Source: Paramecium tetraurelia (Eukaryota > Ciliophora > Oligohymenophorea > Peniculida > Parameciidae). From it: a DNA stretch of 64,000 nucleotides. Position 1 is the stretch's first letter. Each line of letters starts with the position of its first letter. Where the stretch lies: NCBI RefSeq assembly GCF_000165425.1, contig NW_001799642.1:116048-180047 (forward strand), in the 5' to 3' direction. The notes beneath the pieces were generated by a model. The model did no database searches. It saw nothing but the letters and a program-made list of their open reading frames with translations, and was not told the DNA's origin. Made by a program: the position numbers and the translations under genes. Of the stretch, positions 10,934 through 22,997 are shown piece by piece.

Positions 10934-12261
10934 ATGAACTTTAAATATTTGTTACTCTTTTAATTGATCCTTTTATGTGTAGCACACAATCAAGGGAAAT
11001 CAGTTAAGTTATCGAAAAAGCAAGCTCATCATAAGCATCATAAATCTCAAAAGTTTTTGGATAGTATAATGGTAATTTTATAATGATAATTAAAAAAGGA
11101 CGTAAATGAGGATTCAATAGAACTGTTACTCTAAAAGCACGAAGTAAATTCATACAAAATCAAAAGAACTTCTATTTGGCTGAAATGACAGTTGGTACAC
11201 CCGAATAAAAATTAACTGTTTTAATTGATACAGGAAGCCCAAATCTACTACTTACTTCATCTCTCTGCTAATAAAACAGTTGCATTCAACATGGTTCATA
11301 CAATCCATCCTTATCAACTACATCATACTACATTGAAGCCATCAAATTAGCAAATGTACATTGTGTATATGTACCTAGGGAGAAGTAGGCAATGAGATTG
11401 ACATTCAATTTGCATCAGGAAGTGTAGTTGGTGTATTTTTTGAGGACAGAGTGTGTCTGAATCAATACTGTGTCAATAACCAGTTTATTGTTGGCATAGT
11501 AGAACAGTCAGAGGATGTAATCTATAAATTGAATCTTAGATATTTAGTCAAATGAAATTCGATGGGATATTGGGTTTGGGACGAATTAAGGAAGCAGTTG
11601 TCAAAAATGCTTCCTACATTCACAACCTAGAATATGATGTAAGATATCATGTAACTCTTTTTAAAGACTGACACTCGAAATTTTTCACTGTATTTGAGTA
11701 ATAGAGATGATGATGATATGTCAAGTGAGCTAATTCTTGGAGGCATTTCTTTGCATTTGATTGCTCCTGGAGAGGAATTCAAATTCTTTGACGTTACATC
11801 AGATAATCTCTGGACAATCAACATTAAAGCAGTGTTTTTGGGGGATTAAAGAATTGATGATTGCAATAATTGCCAAGGTCTTATTGATTCTGGCACATCA
11901 TTCATTAGTTTCCCTGTTTATGCTATGGAGAAATTTTATTAGAAATTTGGAGTGTAATATTAAACATGATTTAAATTTTAGTTATCAATTGTGCAGCAAT
12001 ATTGATACATTTCCAGATCTGACATTTGTTTTGGATAGAGGGATCAAATTTACATTAGCAGGATCATAATATTTCAAAAGAAACACTCATGCCTTATTCT
12101 CAAAAGACATTTGTATTCCATATATTAAAAATAATCCAATTATTGGAGATGAACTAATTGTTTTAGGATAGCCATTTCTCATCCATCACTATGTTTGGTT
12201 TGACGAAGATCAATCGAAAATTGGAATTGTTAAATCTAAATAACAATCTCATCAATCCTGA
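10934..12261 (+). CDS. Pepsin-family aspartic protease (cathepsin D-like)
   Basis: Secretory or lysosomal endopeptidase. A signal peptide is visible (MNFKYLLLFQLILLCVA), then a short His/Lys-rich propeptide. Both catalytic motifs are present: VLIDTGSPNLLLT (first DTG) and CQGLIDSGTSFISFP (second DSG). Other family marks are FYLAEMTVGTPEQ, FDGILGLGR and, near the end, IVLGQPFLIHHYVWFDEDQSKIG. Six introns of 23-28 nt were placed; for example the one after LLLQKHE restores FYLAEMTVGTP and the one after YQKFG restores the NIDTFPDLTFVL block. About 390 residues, normal for the family. Confidence 0.92.
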
Positions 12262-12570
12262 TCATAATCATGATTTTACGCATTATAAATTAATTATATG
12301 TATATGAATTACCATTAATAAGTAATTGTTAATATTTTTAAAAACATAATGAATAATTTATTAGTCTCATTAAAGCTAGGTTTCTTTTAATATATTTTGC
12401 TTATATTTTAGTTATTTGATATGAGGACAGGAGAATTTTGACTTTTAAATCAATACTAGAAGTTTTATATAATAAAGAATTATATAAAATTGTACATTAT
12501 AATTAATAATTTCTTTTATATGAATTAATTTGAATAATGTGAAAGAAAAAAGTAATGTTCATTGGATTAA
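12262..12570. other. Intergenic, AT-rich
   Basis: About 310 bp between the protease stop and the SCAPER-like start, same strand. Very A/T-rich; no protein-like frame or structured element seen. Confidence 0.4.
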
Positions 12571-15145
12571 ATGTTCAAGAAATATGAGGAAGCTACTTAA
12601 GTATGTTTATTTATTAATTGCGCAAGAGATATTAGAAAGGATTAGAGGAGAAAAAGTAGAGAGCAAAGTTAGAATCTGATAAAGCGAGGGAGGCATAATT
12701 TATTTAAAAGCTTGAGGCATAGAATAAAAAAATAGAGTTTGATGAAAAAATAATAGAATCTTAAGAAAGAAAGAAGGATTTAGAAAAACATATGTTAGAG
12801 AAGCAATAGTAAAAGAAATAAAAGGATGAGGAAGTAAGGAGAAAGAAGAAGGAAAATGAGGATGAAAAACTTTAAAAATTATTGAAGAAATAAGAAAAAA
12901 AAGATTTTTAAGTGAAGAAGGTGAAAAAAGATGTTTAAAAGATTAAAAGGAAAGATGAATTAAAAATTTTATTAGATCAATCTGTTTCTGATGATGCATC
13001 AATGGAATTAGAAGTAGAAAAAAAAAGATAATGCAAATCATTATCAGATTCATTATAGGCATTGGAGAGTGATCAAATCATATATTTTAAATTACAGAAA
13101 TAAAAAGAGGTTGAAATCAAGGAAAATAAGAAGAAGCAGAAATAATAAAAAATTATGCCATCAAAAACATTTAGAGAATAATCTGTACCCACCATTAAGA
13201 AATCTATAATATTTCCAATTTTAATTCGTACCAAATAAGAAGATAATTCATTAGTTTTACAATCAATTCTATAACAATAATAACCACAATCACCTACTTT
13301 CAAAAATGAAGAAAATTCAAGCACAAATGTTACTCCAAAAAAAGAGAAGGAAGAAGAACCTCAATTTTTCAAACTTTGTTAGATTTGCAATAGTATTATA
13401 GAAAATGAAGATGACAATAAACACATTTAATCTAAATCTCATAAATAAACAAAACAGTATTATAACTTATAAGCTACTTAAAATGACATCTTGGTTGTAA
13501 AAGGATCTAAGGATGAGATCTCATAGAATAGATTCTAGTCAATCAGAAAACGATGTCAAAAAATTAAACAAAAAATACAATAAAAGAGTCTATAATTAGA
13601 AAATATGAATATTTATTGTTATAAAGAACCAGGAAATAGTTATAACAGGTAGAGGATCTAGAAATTATCAAATGATCTTGATAAATTGTTGAACAATTAA
13701 ATTAAGGATTTGTATTAAATTGAATAGCAAATGAAGGAATTACTAAAATTGGTGAACCAGGAAACAGATTTAATTAACCTAAGATAAATGAAGTTCATAT
13801 AAATTGTTATCGAAGTTTTTAAAAAGATCTCTTCCTGTCACAAGAACGAATACACCTAATATCTTAAAATCATTGGAGTGGTAAATATTATTAATTATCA
13901 TTGAGGCAACTGAAATTGTTTACCAGTTTTGTAGTGTTTATAATAATAGAACCTATATGTTGGCAAGCAATAAATTATTGCCTATTATTGATTTTATGTA
14001 CAACTTTTTAGCTTCAAAGCCAACCAAATTTATATACAGTTATCAATTCGTTGCTTAATGTTTTTAAATATTTAGTTTACTTATCAAACATAAATTACCT
14101 ACTGATCCTCTTTCAGATTTGAATATTCAGGGAATTTAAGAAGATACCTTGGAATATATGTATTGTTGTGGATTATTCAATAAGATGAAATTAAGATTTC
14201 TATCATTTGAAAAAGATTACATCAATTCTGAAGGTAAAATCCCTGTTGCTCTTGTTAAGAGTGTTGCATTTATAGAGGCTGCCACTAATTACCATGGATT
14301 TGAGTACATTTATATAATAATCATAGGACACAAAATAAATCATTATTTGATGAAGAGGGAAAACGAATATCTAAAAGTTTTGAAGAGCATCTCAAGTTTG
14401 TGCTTAAAGAAACAGAACTATTTGGTTTAATCTAATTAATTAGTTAAATGGTTGTTGGTGAGGAAGTTTGTTTTACTACAAACAAGTTGCTTCCCTAAAC
14501 AATTATAAGTTTTTTCATGGTAGGAATTAAAACTTTGAACAATATTGCTAGATTAAATATTATAGTTTTGTAGGAAACTATGAATAAGCAATCTAATAAA
14601 TAAGAAGTTCATATGATAATATAAAGACTTGTAACATATTGTAAATGCAACCTCGAGTAAAGTTAAGATTTAAAAGATTTGCTCAATGAATTAATTCTTT
14701 TAATAGGATATTATTGTGTTCTAAACCCAAATAATCAAAATTCACTTGTAGGATCAATGAAAAAGATTTCCGTATTACATAATTTATTGCAAATGCCTTC
14801 TCAATTTTACGTTGATAAAATGTTAAAGAACATTTTGTTCCCTACTCTATTATGTTGTATGTTTAGAAATCCTAATAATATGAAAATTGTATTAGATGAA
14901 ATGGATAAATCCTATTTCTTAGAAATTTTGCAATACGATGTAAATTTAATGTATAAATTTAGTCCGAACAATTCTACGAAAACCACAATGGCTAATAGTT
15001 ATAAAGATCACCTTCTATGTCGAGTACAAATTCTCAGAATTCTGTGTTTCCATACAGTTCTGCTGTATACTTTAAACTTAGTTAACGATTTCCGATGTGT
15101 TATTTTAAGGAGGCTTATACAGAATTACTAGATTATAAGGATTGA
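12571..15145 (+). CDS. SCAPER: SCAPER-like protein (cyclin A-associated protein family)
   Basis: The N-terminal ~200 residues are a Lys/Glu/Gln coiled coil. Next is a C2H2 zinc finger, CQICNSIIENEDDNKHIQSKSH, as in SCAPER. The C-terminal helical region matches the SCAPER signature in order: YYCVLNPNNQNSL, LLQMPSQFYVDKMLKNILFP, then TLLCCMFRNPNN and a last segment YFKLSQRFPMCYFKEAY (human ELANRFPQ...EEARQFF). Introns near 12601, 13880 and 14307 are clear; the last junction, near 15020-15075, needs a frame change that I could not assign to one intron. Human SCAPER is linked to cyclin A/CDK2 and cilia. About 830 residues, shorter than animal SCAPER. Confidence 0.8.
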
Positions 15146-15181
15146 ATTATATTATTTAAATTTAAAAGTTATTATAATACT

Positions 15182-16591
15182 TCAAATATCTTTACCATTA
15201 ATCTAATTAACTTCTAATTCTTCATTTTTGCCAAAAAGAAAGTCATGAGAAGCTCTAAAAACATCATAGGTATTTTGAATGTCAATTCCAAGAGAATTAC
15301 ATTGATTTCGTTCAGTCATAAATTAATATAAATCTAAAGAGTCATCCTCTTCTATATCATGCCCAAAGAATTTCTCGAATGATTCTTTAAAGTTATGTTG
15401 CATGTCCTTCTTTTCAATCGCTAAGAGTAACTTTGCCACTTAGGATGGTCTTAATTCATTTCTCAATTAATCAAGAGTTGAATCAAATGAAGCAAGTTCT
15501 TTTTAGATCTAAGATTTTGTATCCATTATTTAAGTAACAGCACTAACATATGATATTTGCATATACTTTGAGATATCCTGATAATGCTTAGATAATTTTT
15601 ATTATTTTTTCAAAAGTATTTATTTCTATTTATCTGCCAATTTCAATTAAGTTAACAAATTAAGATTCATATTTCTATTATAATAGTATGCATTACTATT
15701 CATTTTAAGCGAAGATATCATCTTGTTTCTTAGCTATTTAAATGATATAATTGCAAAAAGGAGCCAAACAATTTTCGTTTATCTATCTTGCATAGTGATC
15801 AATTAAGAATTGTCTTTCTTGAGATGCTGAACCAAATTTTTTCTAAATTAAGGAATAACTTACATTTAAAGAGTCTATTATTGAATCAACATTTGCTTCC
15901 GATGCATTATTTTACAATGACGTTTGTAGATTGTTGAACAAAATACACTTTGTTTAATCTTGTTCTTTTTTCTAGTTGTGTATTGTAATTACTTACTTGT
16001 GTTAATTTAATTTACAAATTTTATGCCAAACTATAGGTTTTATCATTAACATCTTTAAATAAATCCAATTATTCAGATAACTTAGTCACTTTGTTTTCAA
16101 GTAATTCAAGATATATTTTCTTTCTTTTTCTGCTATTTCTAGCTGATTCTCTATTCTTTGCTAATTTGTCTTCCTTTTCTGTTTGTGAAATATAATTAAA
16201 TTACTATTGACTTTAAAATGGTTTCGTTAATAATTTTTTTTCTGGCCTTTGTATTTAATCAAACTATTTACATTGATTTCTCTTCAATTTTTTCTTGTGT
16301 GGGAGATAATTTCATAAGTGAACTAATTTTTTTGATATAGGTATTTTTTGTATTTTCCTTCATCTTTCGATTGTGATTAGTAGAGGCCTGCATATTCTTC
16401 ATATTGCCATCAAAGTCGAAATTGGCGTTTTGACTAGAAGATTATTAGAATCCAATCTAATCAAAGTCATCTAATTGATTCATTTGTTATTAATATTATA
16501 GATTATTATATGCTGTAATAAATCCTAATGAAGTTAAATCATCTGATAATAAATTAAATTATTATAATTTTTCATTTACATAATTATTCAT
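15182..16591 (-). CDS. bZIP transcription factor
   Basis: The bZIP module is unambiguous: basic region KEDKLAKNRESARNSRKRKK (N-x7-R spacing) followed directly by Leu heptads (IYLELLENKVTKLSEQLDLF). The N-terminus is Asn/Asp/Gln-rich and probably an activation region. The C-terminus ends with RASHDFLFGKNEELEVNQ and TGA at 15184-15182. The longest frame starts at 16591, but its ATG overlaps the stop of the upstream DHHC gene (sequence ATGA). A second in-frame ATG at 16483 would leave about 100 bp between the genes and may be the true start. Binds DNA as a dimer in the nucleus; targets unknown. Confidence 0.85.
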
Positions 16592-18191
16592 TATAAAACT
16601 CTTGCTAAGAGACCATTCTGCTACGTGATCGTTATGTATTTGTACCAACATCTCTCCAGATTCATTAATTCAAAACTAAAGCTGATATAATGTCAATTAC
16701 TAAGTTTTATTTGTAACAATTCCATAAAACAATACAACTATATATACACATTGATGGATAACCAAGAGAGCTATAAAAAATGCAATCACAAAGGTAAAGT
16801 TGAGTTCTATTTCATCCAATTCAAAATTAATCCCTTATGCATAGAAATCTTATAACTATTATAATCATCACAACTTACACAAATAGATCATAAATCCTAA
16901 AAACTAAGTTATTATTAGTGTAAAGTAAAATAAATAAATTCCATCATCTTATATACATTTCTTATAAAAAGATGAATGCATCTGGAAATTTGGATGACAA
17001 CATTTGCAGTGATCACAATGTTCAGTCCTTGGCAATTTTACTATCATGCAATCTAAACATAATTAATCAGGTTCAAATTGGATCTGCGTGCCTTAGTCTA
17101 TTGATTAGATTATGTGTCTAATGAATGGTTTCTCAAGTATAACTTAATAATTACTTCGATTTCAACTATGGTATCACAAATTAAACTCATTGATTGATTA
17201 TTGTTTTATTCATCTTATATGAATGGAACGATCGTTTAATCAATTTCTAAACATCCCTATACATCTCCAAATCCTTCATTTGACATATTAAAACTTGACA
17301 CATTATTTCTATTATTTGTATAAAATGCATCTTTAGCAATAGAAGCATTCTCTATAATATAAAATAGAATAAAGTTAAAGAATACATTATACAACTATAA
17401 AAATAGTGATCCATGCTTCAAAATAGGTTCTTTAAATTCAGTAAATTTAGATAAGATGAATAAATTTAAAGCTGTTATTGCAATGAAACATATGTGTTAT
17501 TGATAGTGTATTTTAAGGTATGTTAAATATTTACTACGGCCATTATTTTTCTTTAGTAAACCTTTAAGATAATTTGAACACTCATAAGAGAGCTATTCTT
17601 AGGCTCTAGTTAATGGGGTTTTTTATTTCTTATCCATCTCAAATACATTAAATTTAAACAGATTTTTCAATATCTTCAGCATAAATAAATTGTTATTGTA
17701 GGCTGACCAATGTGCTAAGCTGCATCCATTAAGATCTTTTACTAGTACTTCTGCTCCTCTATTATAAAATAATGTTTTTACTTGTATATCAAATATATAG
17801 CAATGTAGGTTTAATTGCTTTTAATGGCAAATAGTAAAGGCGTAAAATTGTTTTGATCTTTGCTATTGATATTTACGCCTAATTTCATTAGATGTTTAAT
17901 TATTGACAATTATCCAAAATAGCATGCAATTAGAAAAGGAGTTTATTGTATGGGGTTTGGTTAATCGAGTATTTACAGAGGGTTTTAACTGTAATTTTAT
18001 ATTAGGTTAATGACATAATGAGCTACCTCAACTTGCTTTTCAATTAATAAATTATGCAGCAAAGGTTATTGATTTTAGTATTAAAAAAGATGATAGAACT
18101 TGATATCCTTGGCTAGTAGCAAACAAATCAATTGGTATTATTTTCTCTTTGTTATTTCTTCAAATTATATGTCTTCATCAACTTAATTCAT
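16588..18191 (-). CDS. Ankyrin-repeat DHHC-family protein with a degenerate active site
   Basis: Resembles the Akr1/HIP14 (ZDHHC17) type. N-terminal ankyrin repeats are seen as HLMKLGVNINSKDQNNFTPL and VKDLNGCSLAHWSAYNNNL. Membrane segments flank the Cys-rich domain, which keeps the zinc ligands (CLDCMIVKLPRTEHC, CDHCKCCHPNF). The DHHC tetrapeptide that carries the palmitoyl-accepting Cys is replaced: FDHHC of active enzymes reads FQMHS here. A 25-nt intron near the end restores a TxxE-like NKTYFE and a basic tail that ends in TGA at 16590-16588; without it the frame stops at 16670. Start MNQVDEDIQFEE at 18191. Probably a membrane adaptor rather than an acyltransferase. Confidence 0.82.
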
Positions 18192-18289
18192 ATTATTATA
18201 AATTGTATTATAATTCAAGATGAGGAAGAATAATATAATAAAAAACTGTAGCATTGCTATAGTAAAAAAAAAACATCCAGAGAAGAATA

Positions 18290-18979
18290 ATGGAAGACAA
18301 AGTATTAGCGTGTCCATTATCTCATACTAAACATAAAAATGAGTTAGAAATTTTAAGTTTAAACTTATTGACAGAGGTAACCAGGGGAAACGTTGCTTGT
18401 ACAAGGAATTTGTTGAGCAATCTATAAAAATGAAAAATCGAATTTCTGAATTCTTAATAGTCAATAAATTTACAAACTCTAAAATTCTTAGTTGACTATA
18501 GGATAAAAAGTTGTCTATTTGATAATGAATATCTATATTATTTCATTTTGAACCCGGTTTAGGTCCATGCAATAATGATTTATATTTAGTTCTTTCCTTT
18601 TTCGATAAAGATCTGTTTTGAATTCCAGGCTTTGAGTGTCCAAAAAGATTAATAACAGTAATGTTCGTTTGATTTATGAATTATTTGTTTTAAGTGAAGG
18701 AGAGTTAATCCTTTATTTTTGGAATTATGGTTTGATTATATCTTGCATAATCAACCACCTTAATAAATCCTCGAGTAAACTCAAACTCGAATGACATATA
18801 TAAGTATTAAATTTTTTCAAAATTGATCACTTTTATGCTATCAATTAATTATTACGTATGGTTTTAATTATAGTTCATATGATGATGAATTAAACGAGAA
18901 ATACTTATGTATATATATAAGTTTATTTAGCATTGTGAGAAAATCTATTCAATTGAGTAAATTCAATCTAAGAGAATGA
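18290..18979 (+). CDS. Unresolved gene or gene relic
   Basis: Starts MEDKVLACPLSHTKHKNELEIL. A 20-nt intron (GTTTAAAC...) would give NQGKRCLYKEFVEQSIKMK, which resembles a Cys/His zinc-binding segment. Downstream pieces look coding in changing frames: LKFLVDYRIKSCLFDNEYLYY, then LFLELWFDYILHNQPPQ, then YSSYDDELNEKYLC before a TGA at 18977-18979. I could not join them with normal-size introns; unspliced, frame 1 has a single TGA near 18431. It may be a real multi-exon gene that I misread or a decaying one. No function can be named. Confidence 0.35.
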
Positions 18980-19198
18980 TTGACCTTTAAATATGAGAGT
19001 TCTTTAATTATTGAATTTGTTTAAAAAATATTCATTAAATTGTTGAAAATTGTGAAGAAAATAAAAAATAATAAAAATCTCATTCTCTAAATTCCCTCTT
19101 GAAAATTGTAATTTACAGCAGAACGAACTTTCATTTGCCGAAGATCATTAAAGAATTCATAAAATTTAAATAAGTAATTAATACAAATAAAATTGGAG

Positions 19199-21333
19199 AT
19201 GAGCCTAAAAATGCCCTCAATTCTTAAATTCCCAACTGAACCAAATAGACAAATAAGTTATTCAACAAAGGATTTAGACAGTACAAAACATTATGATCAA
19301 ATATAACTACAAAACTCAAAATCATATTTGATTGGAAGCCATTATTTTCAACCAACTCTCAAAGTAATAAATGGTTAAAAACCGCAATTGTTTATTAACT
19401 AAAAATCAAATCTTTAAAATCAAAGCTTTCTAGACCTCTCTAATGTGGAGTCGTTAGGAAGTCCATTCTCAAAAAGAGAAGATAAAATCGATGATGGTTT
19501 TACGAATTTTAGAGGTAGAGAAAAATCCCTAAAACCTCAATTATCGCCATATCTCACTAATTAATAATCTTTTTCAACTATCAATAACCTACAAAGTTAA
19601 AGAAAAATTTTAGAAAATGCACTAGATGATAGTAGATTTCAGGTTTGTAAATAAAAAAAAATCGATTAATCTCCTCAGTTCTAAATTGCTAAAAATGGGT
19701 ATTTCCATAATTTTCAGCAAATCAAAAATCTCAAGCATTTAATCCCATTTTAAATAGAGAAATCTGTAAAGGAGAAGCCTATCTAAAAATAGAAAGAACA
19801 AGTTTTTTCTTCGAGATCACCTGAGAAAAGCCTAACTTATCCTTTAAAAAAACCGCTTGTTAGATCTAAGGAAACACAAGAAAAAATAAAGAATAAATTA
19901 TAAAGAAAAAAATCGATACATCTCCCGCAAATTTCAAATAATGAAGATACAATAAATAGAAAACTCAAGTGTTTTTTGAGAACCCTTTTTGAAAATTAAT
20001 GCATGCATATGATATATGTTAGACCTTCAGCAATTAGGATCCAAAGATATCTTATAAAAGATGCTAAACATGAGGAGCTAGTGAAAAGATGCTTTAGTTA
20101 TAGATGGTGGTGGTAAGAGTCTAACAATTAAGATGAAGATATTGAATTCTTTTGGTATTCACAAGCCTCCCTATCTTTTTTAAGTAAGTAAGGATAACGA
20201 CATATAAGTGATAAAATAGAATTTCAACCTTTTGAATAGGTTTTAAAGAAATCTCAAGGAGTTGAGGATTAAATGAGATATGCAATTGAAAATAAACTGA
20301 ATTTTTTGTCACCCTAAATTAAGGTGCATAATCATATAGATCTTTCATAGCCTTTATGGACTAAAAAAAATTTGATTTGTTCGATAATTAAATATTGTTA
20401 ATTGACAAGGTAATATGTAGAAAACTTTGTTCCTCTTTCTATGGTTGTAGATTATCTAGGTGAGAATCTACTTTATGCATTCCTGAAGAATTTCAAAACA
20501 TCAACTAATGTTTGGCTTTTGAGAAAGAGTGATTTATAAGAGGAGGATAAAATTATTGTATGTCAAAATACCTAAAGTGTTTTTAATTATCTTAATGAAC
20601 AATTCAAGATGCCAAATAGAAATTAGTAGAGTTTTATAGTTTAATAATATATTCATCCAATAGAATTTGAAGAAATCGAATTAGACTTATGTTATTACTT
20701 ATTGATTACTCAAATAAATGGAATTGTAAGGGGATATTTATTCTAATAATTTTATGGATAGAAATCATCAATAACAATATCTGAATTTGAAGATGGATCC
20801 TCTATTTACTTTATCGAAAATTCAAACTCAAAAATAAACAATTAGTATATTTCGATGAAGAATATTTTGGACCATCTTTATCTGTATAATTTTGATTATG
20901 AATCTACGATTTACCCAATAATAAAATAAATATTAGGAGAATATCTGAAGTCTATATTTATTTAGATGCCAGTAAAGGATCACAATTTCGAGGTATTAAA
21001 AATCTGATTAAATAGTTGATTAAAGTAGTTATGTTAATTGATAACAAAGGTAAACCCTGTTTAATCAGTACTAAGCCAAATCCCATATTAGAATAAGATG
21101 TGGAATTTATGAAAGATTTCACGTCGTAGCTGATTGACAATGTCTTTCAACTTGGATTAGATCTATTGTTTCCTCCTCCTTCTATATGGCCAAAAGAGAA
21201 AAAGAGATTGATAGAGAATTATTGGGAAACTAATGACTTTGAATTAGTTTTCGATTCGAGGATAGATGGATAAGGACTAAAATCATTATCCGAAGAAATA
21301 CTATATGAGAATTATAATGATGATGAATTGTGA
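19199..21333 (+). CDS. Tubulin tyrosine ligase-like (TTLL) family protein, degenerate
   Basis: About 700 residues; one 23-nt intron (GTATTAAAAATC...) near 20990. The first ~250 residues are Ser/Lys/Gln-rich and disordered-looking. The C-terminal part follows the TTLL order: DLSQPLWTKKNL, STNVWLLRKSD, SFIVQQYIHPIEFEEIELDL, CYYLLITQINGIVRGYLF and LISTKPNPIL then LGLDLLFPPPS. In active TTLLs these are W-I-x-KP...G, QxYIxxPLL-x-GxKFDxRxY and E-x-N-x-NP-SL. Here the GxKFDxR reads IELDLCY and the ExNxNP reads STKPNP, so ATP/Mg residues are lost. By family it would add amino acids to tubulin; activity is doubtful. Confidence 0.65.
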
Positions 21334-21376
21334 CTGTTATTTACTTTAAAATATTATGAATTATTTGCAAGAATTA

Positions 21377-22000
21377 TCAAACAATGATGGAAGTGTTGGA
21401 ATAAAATTGAAAATGAGCTGAGTGATAAACATTGATAATTAAGTATATCATTCTGCTTTCTAGTTCATAGATTCTTATTGTACACTCAATCTTTAAGTTA
21501 AACCCGAAAAATTTAGGATTGGATTTCTATTTAAATCTCAATAAGTACCCCTTTTAATCTTTAATTTATTGATTTTCCATCATTCCTTATACTAGATCTC
21601 TTTTACAAACATCTATAAAAAAATTCATTACACTTTCTCTTGTATTGATATCATCATCATTATCGTAAGCTTCTTATAGGAGATTCTAATATTCCGATTT
21701 GATGCCAAGCTAATGATCTGTATATAGGGGGAATTTGAACTTGATTTTGGAATCAGTCTGCGACTCCAATTCAACGTATTTTTAAGTTGGCTTTTTCTTT
21801 TAAGAGACTGTTGATTGTTAAAGGGATAACGAGTATTATTCCCAGCTTATTTTCTATGGTGGAATATTCTCCTTGCCGAAATCAATCTTGAATATTGGCA
21901 TCTGAGAACAGCTGGGAGGTTTTGGAAACGGATGAAGAAAAATAGATGTGGGACGCCTTTCTGCTGAGAATGATTAAGATTTTGGAGGTGAGTAATTCAT
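21377..22000 (-). CDS. Unidentified 207-residue protein
   Basis: A single uninterrupted frame from ATG at 22000 to TGA at 21379-21377, with many TAA/TAG Gln codons and no intron needed. It starts MNYSPPKSQSFSAERRPTS, is Pro/Ser-rich for 40 residues, then has mixed charged helices (LLQEAYDNDDDINTRESVMN, FFIDVCKRDLVQGMM) and a C-terminal beta-like stretch (KFFGFNLKIECTIRIYELES). The composition is clearly protein-like, but no family is recognised. It ends 44 bp from the convergent TTLL-like gene. Confidence 0.65.
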
Positions 22001-22081
22001 TTCTGAGAATAATTTGGCGCACTATTAATTTAAATTTAAAATTATATTGGAAATCTATTTATATAATTTCTAATCAAGAAA

Positions 22082-22651
22082 ATGTAAATTGAATAATTGG
22101 AAGAGGAAGAGCATTCGATTCAAGCTCTGAGAGCTAAATATTAGGCTATGATATCAGTCTAGATATTGGATGTTGTTATTAGATGTTTGATTGGAAGCAT
22201 GTGGGCCTTGATTACCTATTCTTCTATTTTAGCATTCATTAAATTGTTCAGAATTGTGTCCAATCAATACAAATACAACTATTATAGGGATAAGTGGGAG
22301 AAGGAAGTGACTTAGTACGAAGACGAAGATTGCATAAATCAAACCAATGAGAAATACAAAAAAATAATAATCCAATATCACGATCGTTTGGAGAAATACG
22401 ATAAAAAAATACAATAAGGCTTATACAGATACACATTCTTGATTATTCTTGTATTTGGATTGAATATAGCATGGTGGTATTTCGATTACATGAGATCATG
22501 TATGGGTTATGGGTTCGTGGTCTTTATAATATATCAAACCTATTGTTTTTTGGATAGAAAATACATACAGCCGTATTTCGAAAGACGTGCATAAGAAAAA
22601 GAGAAAAAGAGATTGGATGCAGAAATTGCAAAAAATAAGAAATAAAACTGA
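22082..22651 (+). CDS. Unidentified small multi-pass membrane protein
   Basis: 189 residues, no intron needed, ATG at 22082. Layout: a charged N-terminus (EQLEEEEHSIQALRAKY), a hydrophobic segment around residues 23-57 (VVIRCLIGSMWALITYSS), a ~55-residue charged Tyr/Lys/Glu coiled segment, a second hydrophobic region around 110-155 (YTFLIILVFGLNIAWWYF, then YGFVVFIIYQTYCFL), and a basic Lys/Glu tail. The layout suggests a membrane protein with a cytosolic or lumenal helical hairpin. No family recognised. Confidence 0.7.
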
Positions 22652-22997
22652 ATATTGTATATTTAATTAATTGTATTTTTATGAATGATTTTATTTATCT
22701 TTCTATTAGAGATTAATCAATATATACAATATAATTGGATGATAACTTCTAAAAACCGTTGATTAAAATTTCTGGAATATTCAATAAAACATAAATAGTG
22801 ATTTGAATATTCCTCATAAATTGTAAGATGGATAATTTTCGAAATAGAATCTCTTGCTATGAAATTATGATAAATTCTAAAAATAGAAAAACTATAAATA
22901 TTAAAATTGATTATTTATTCTTAATAAAATAATATTCTTGGTTTTTATATAAATATTATTTCTTATTACAAAGTGTAAATGATATAAATTTAATCTA
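22652..22997. other. Intergenic, AT-rich
   Basis: About 345 bp between the convergent ends of the small membrane protein gene and the exchanger gene. Only A/T-rich sequence is visible. Confidence 0.4.

Noticed and set aside
11627-12069. Open frames on both strands inside the aspartic protease region
   Set aside because: The spliced plus-strand frame carries both catalytic motifs of the protease; these frames are shadows of it.
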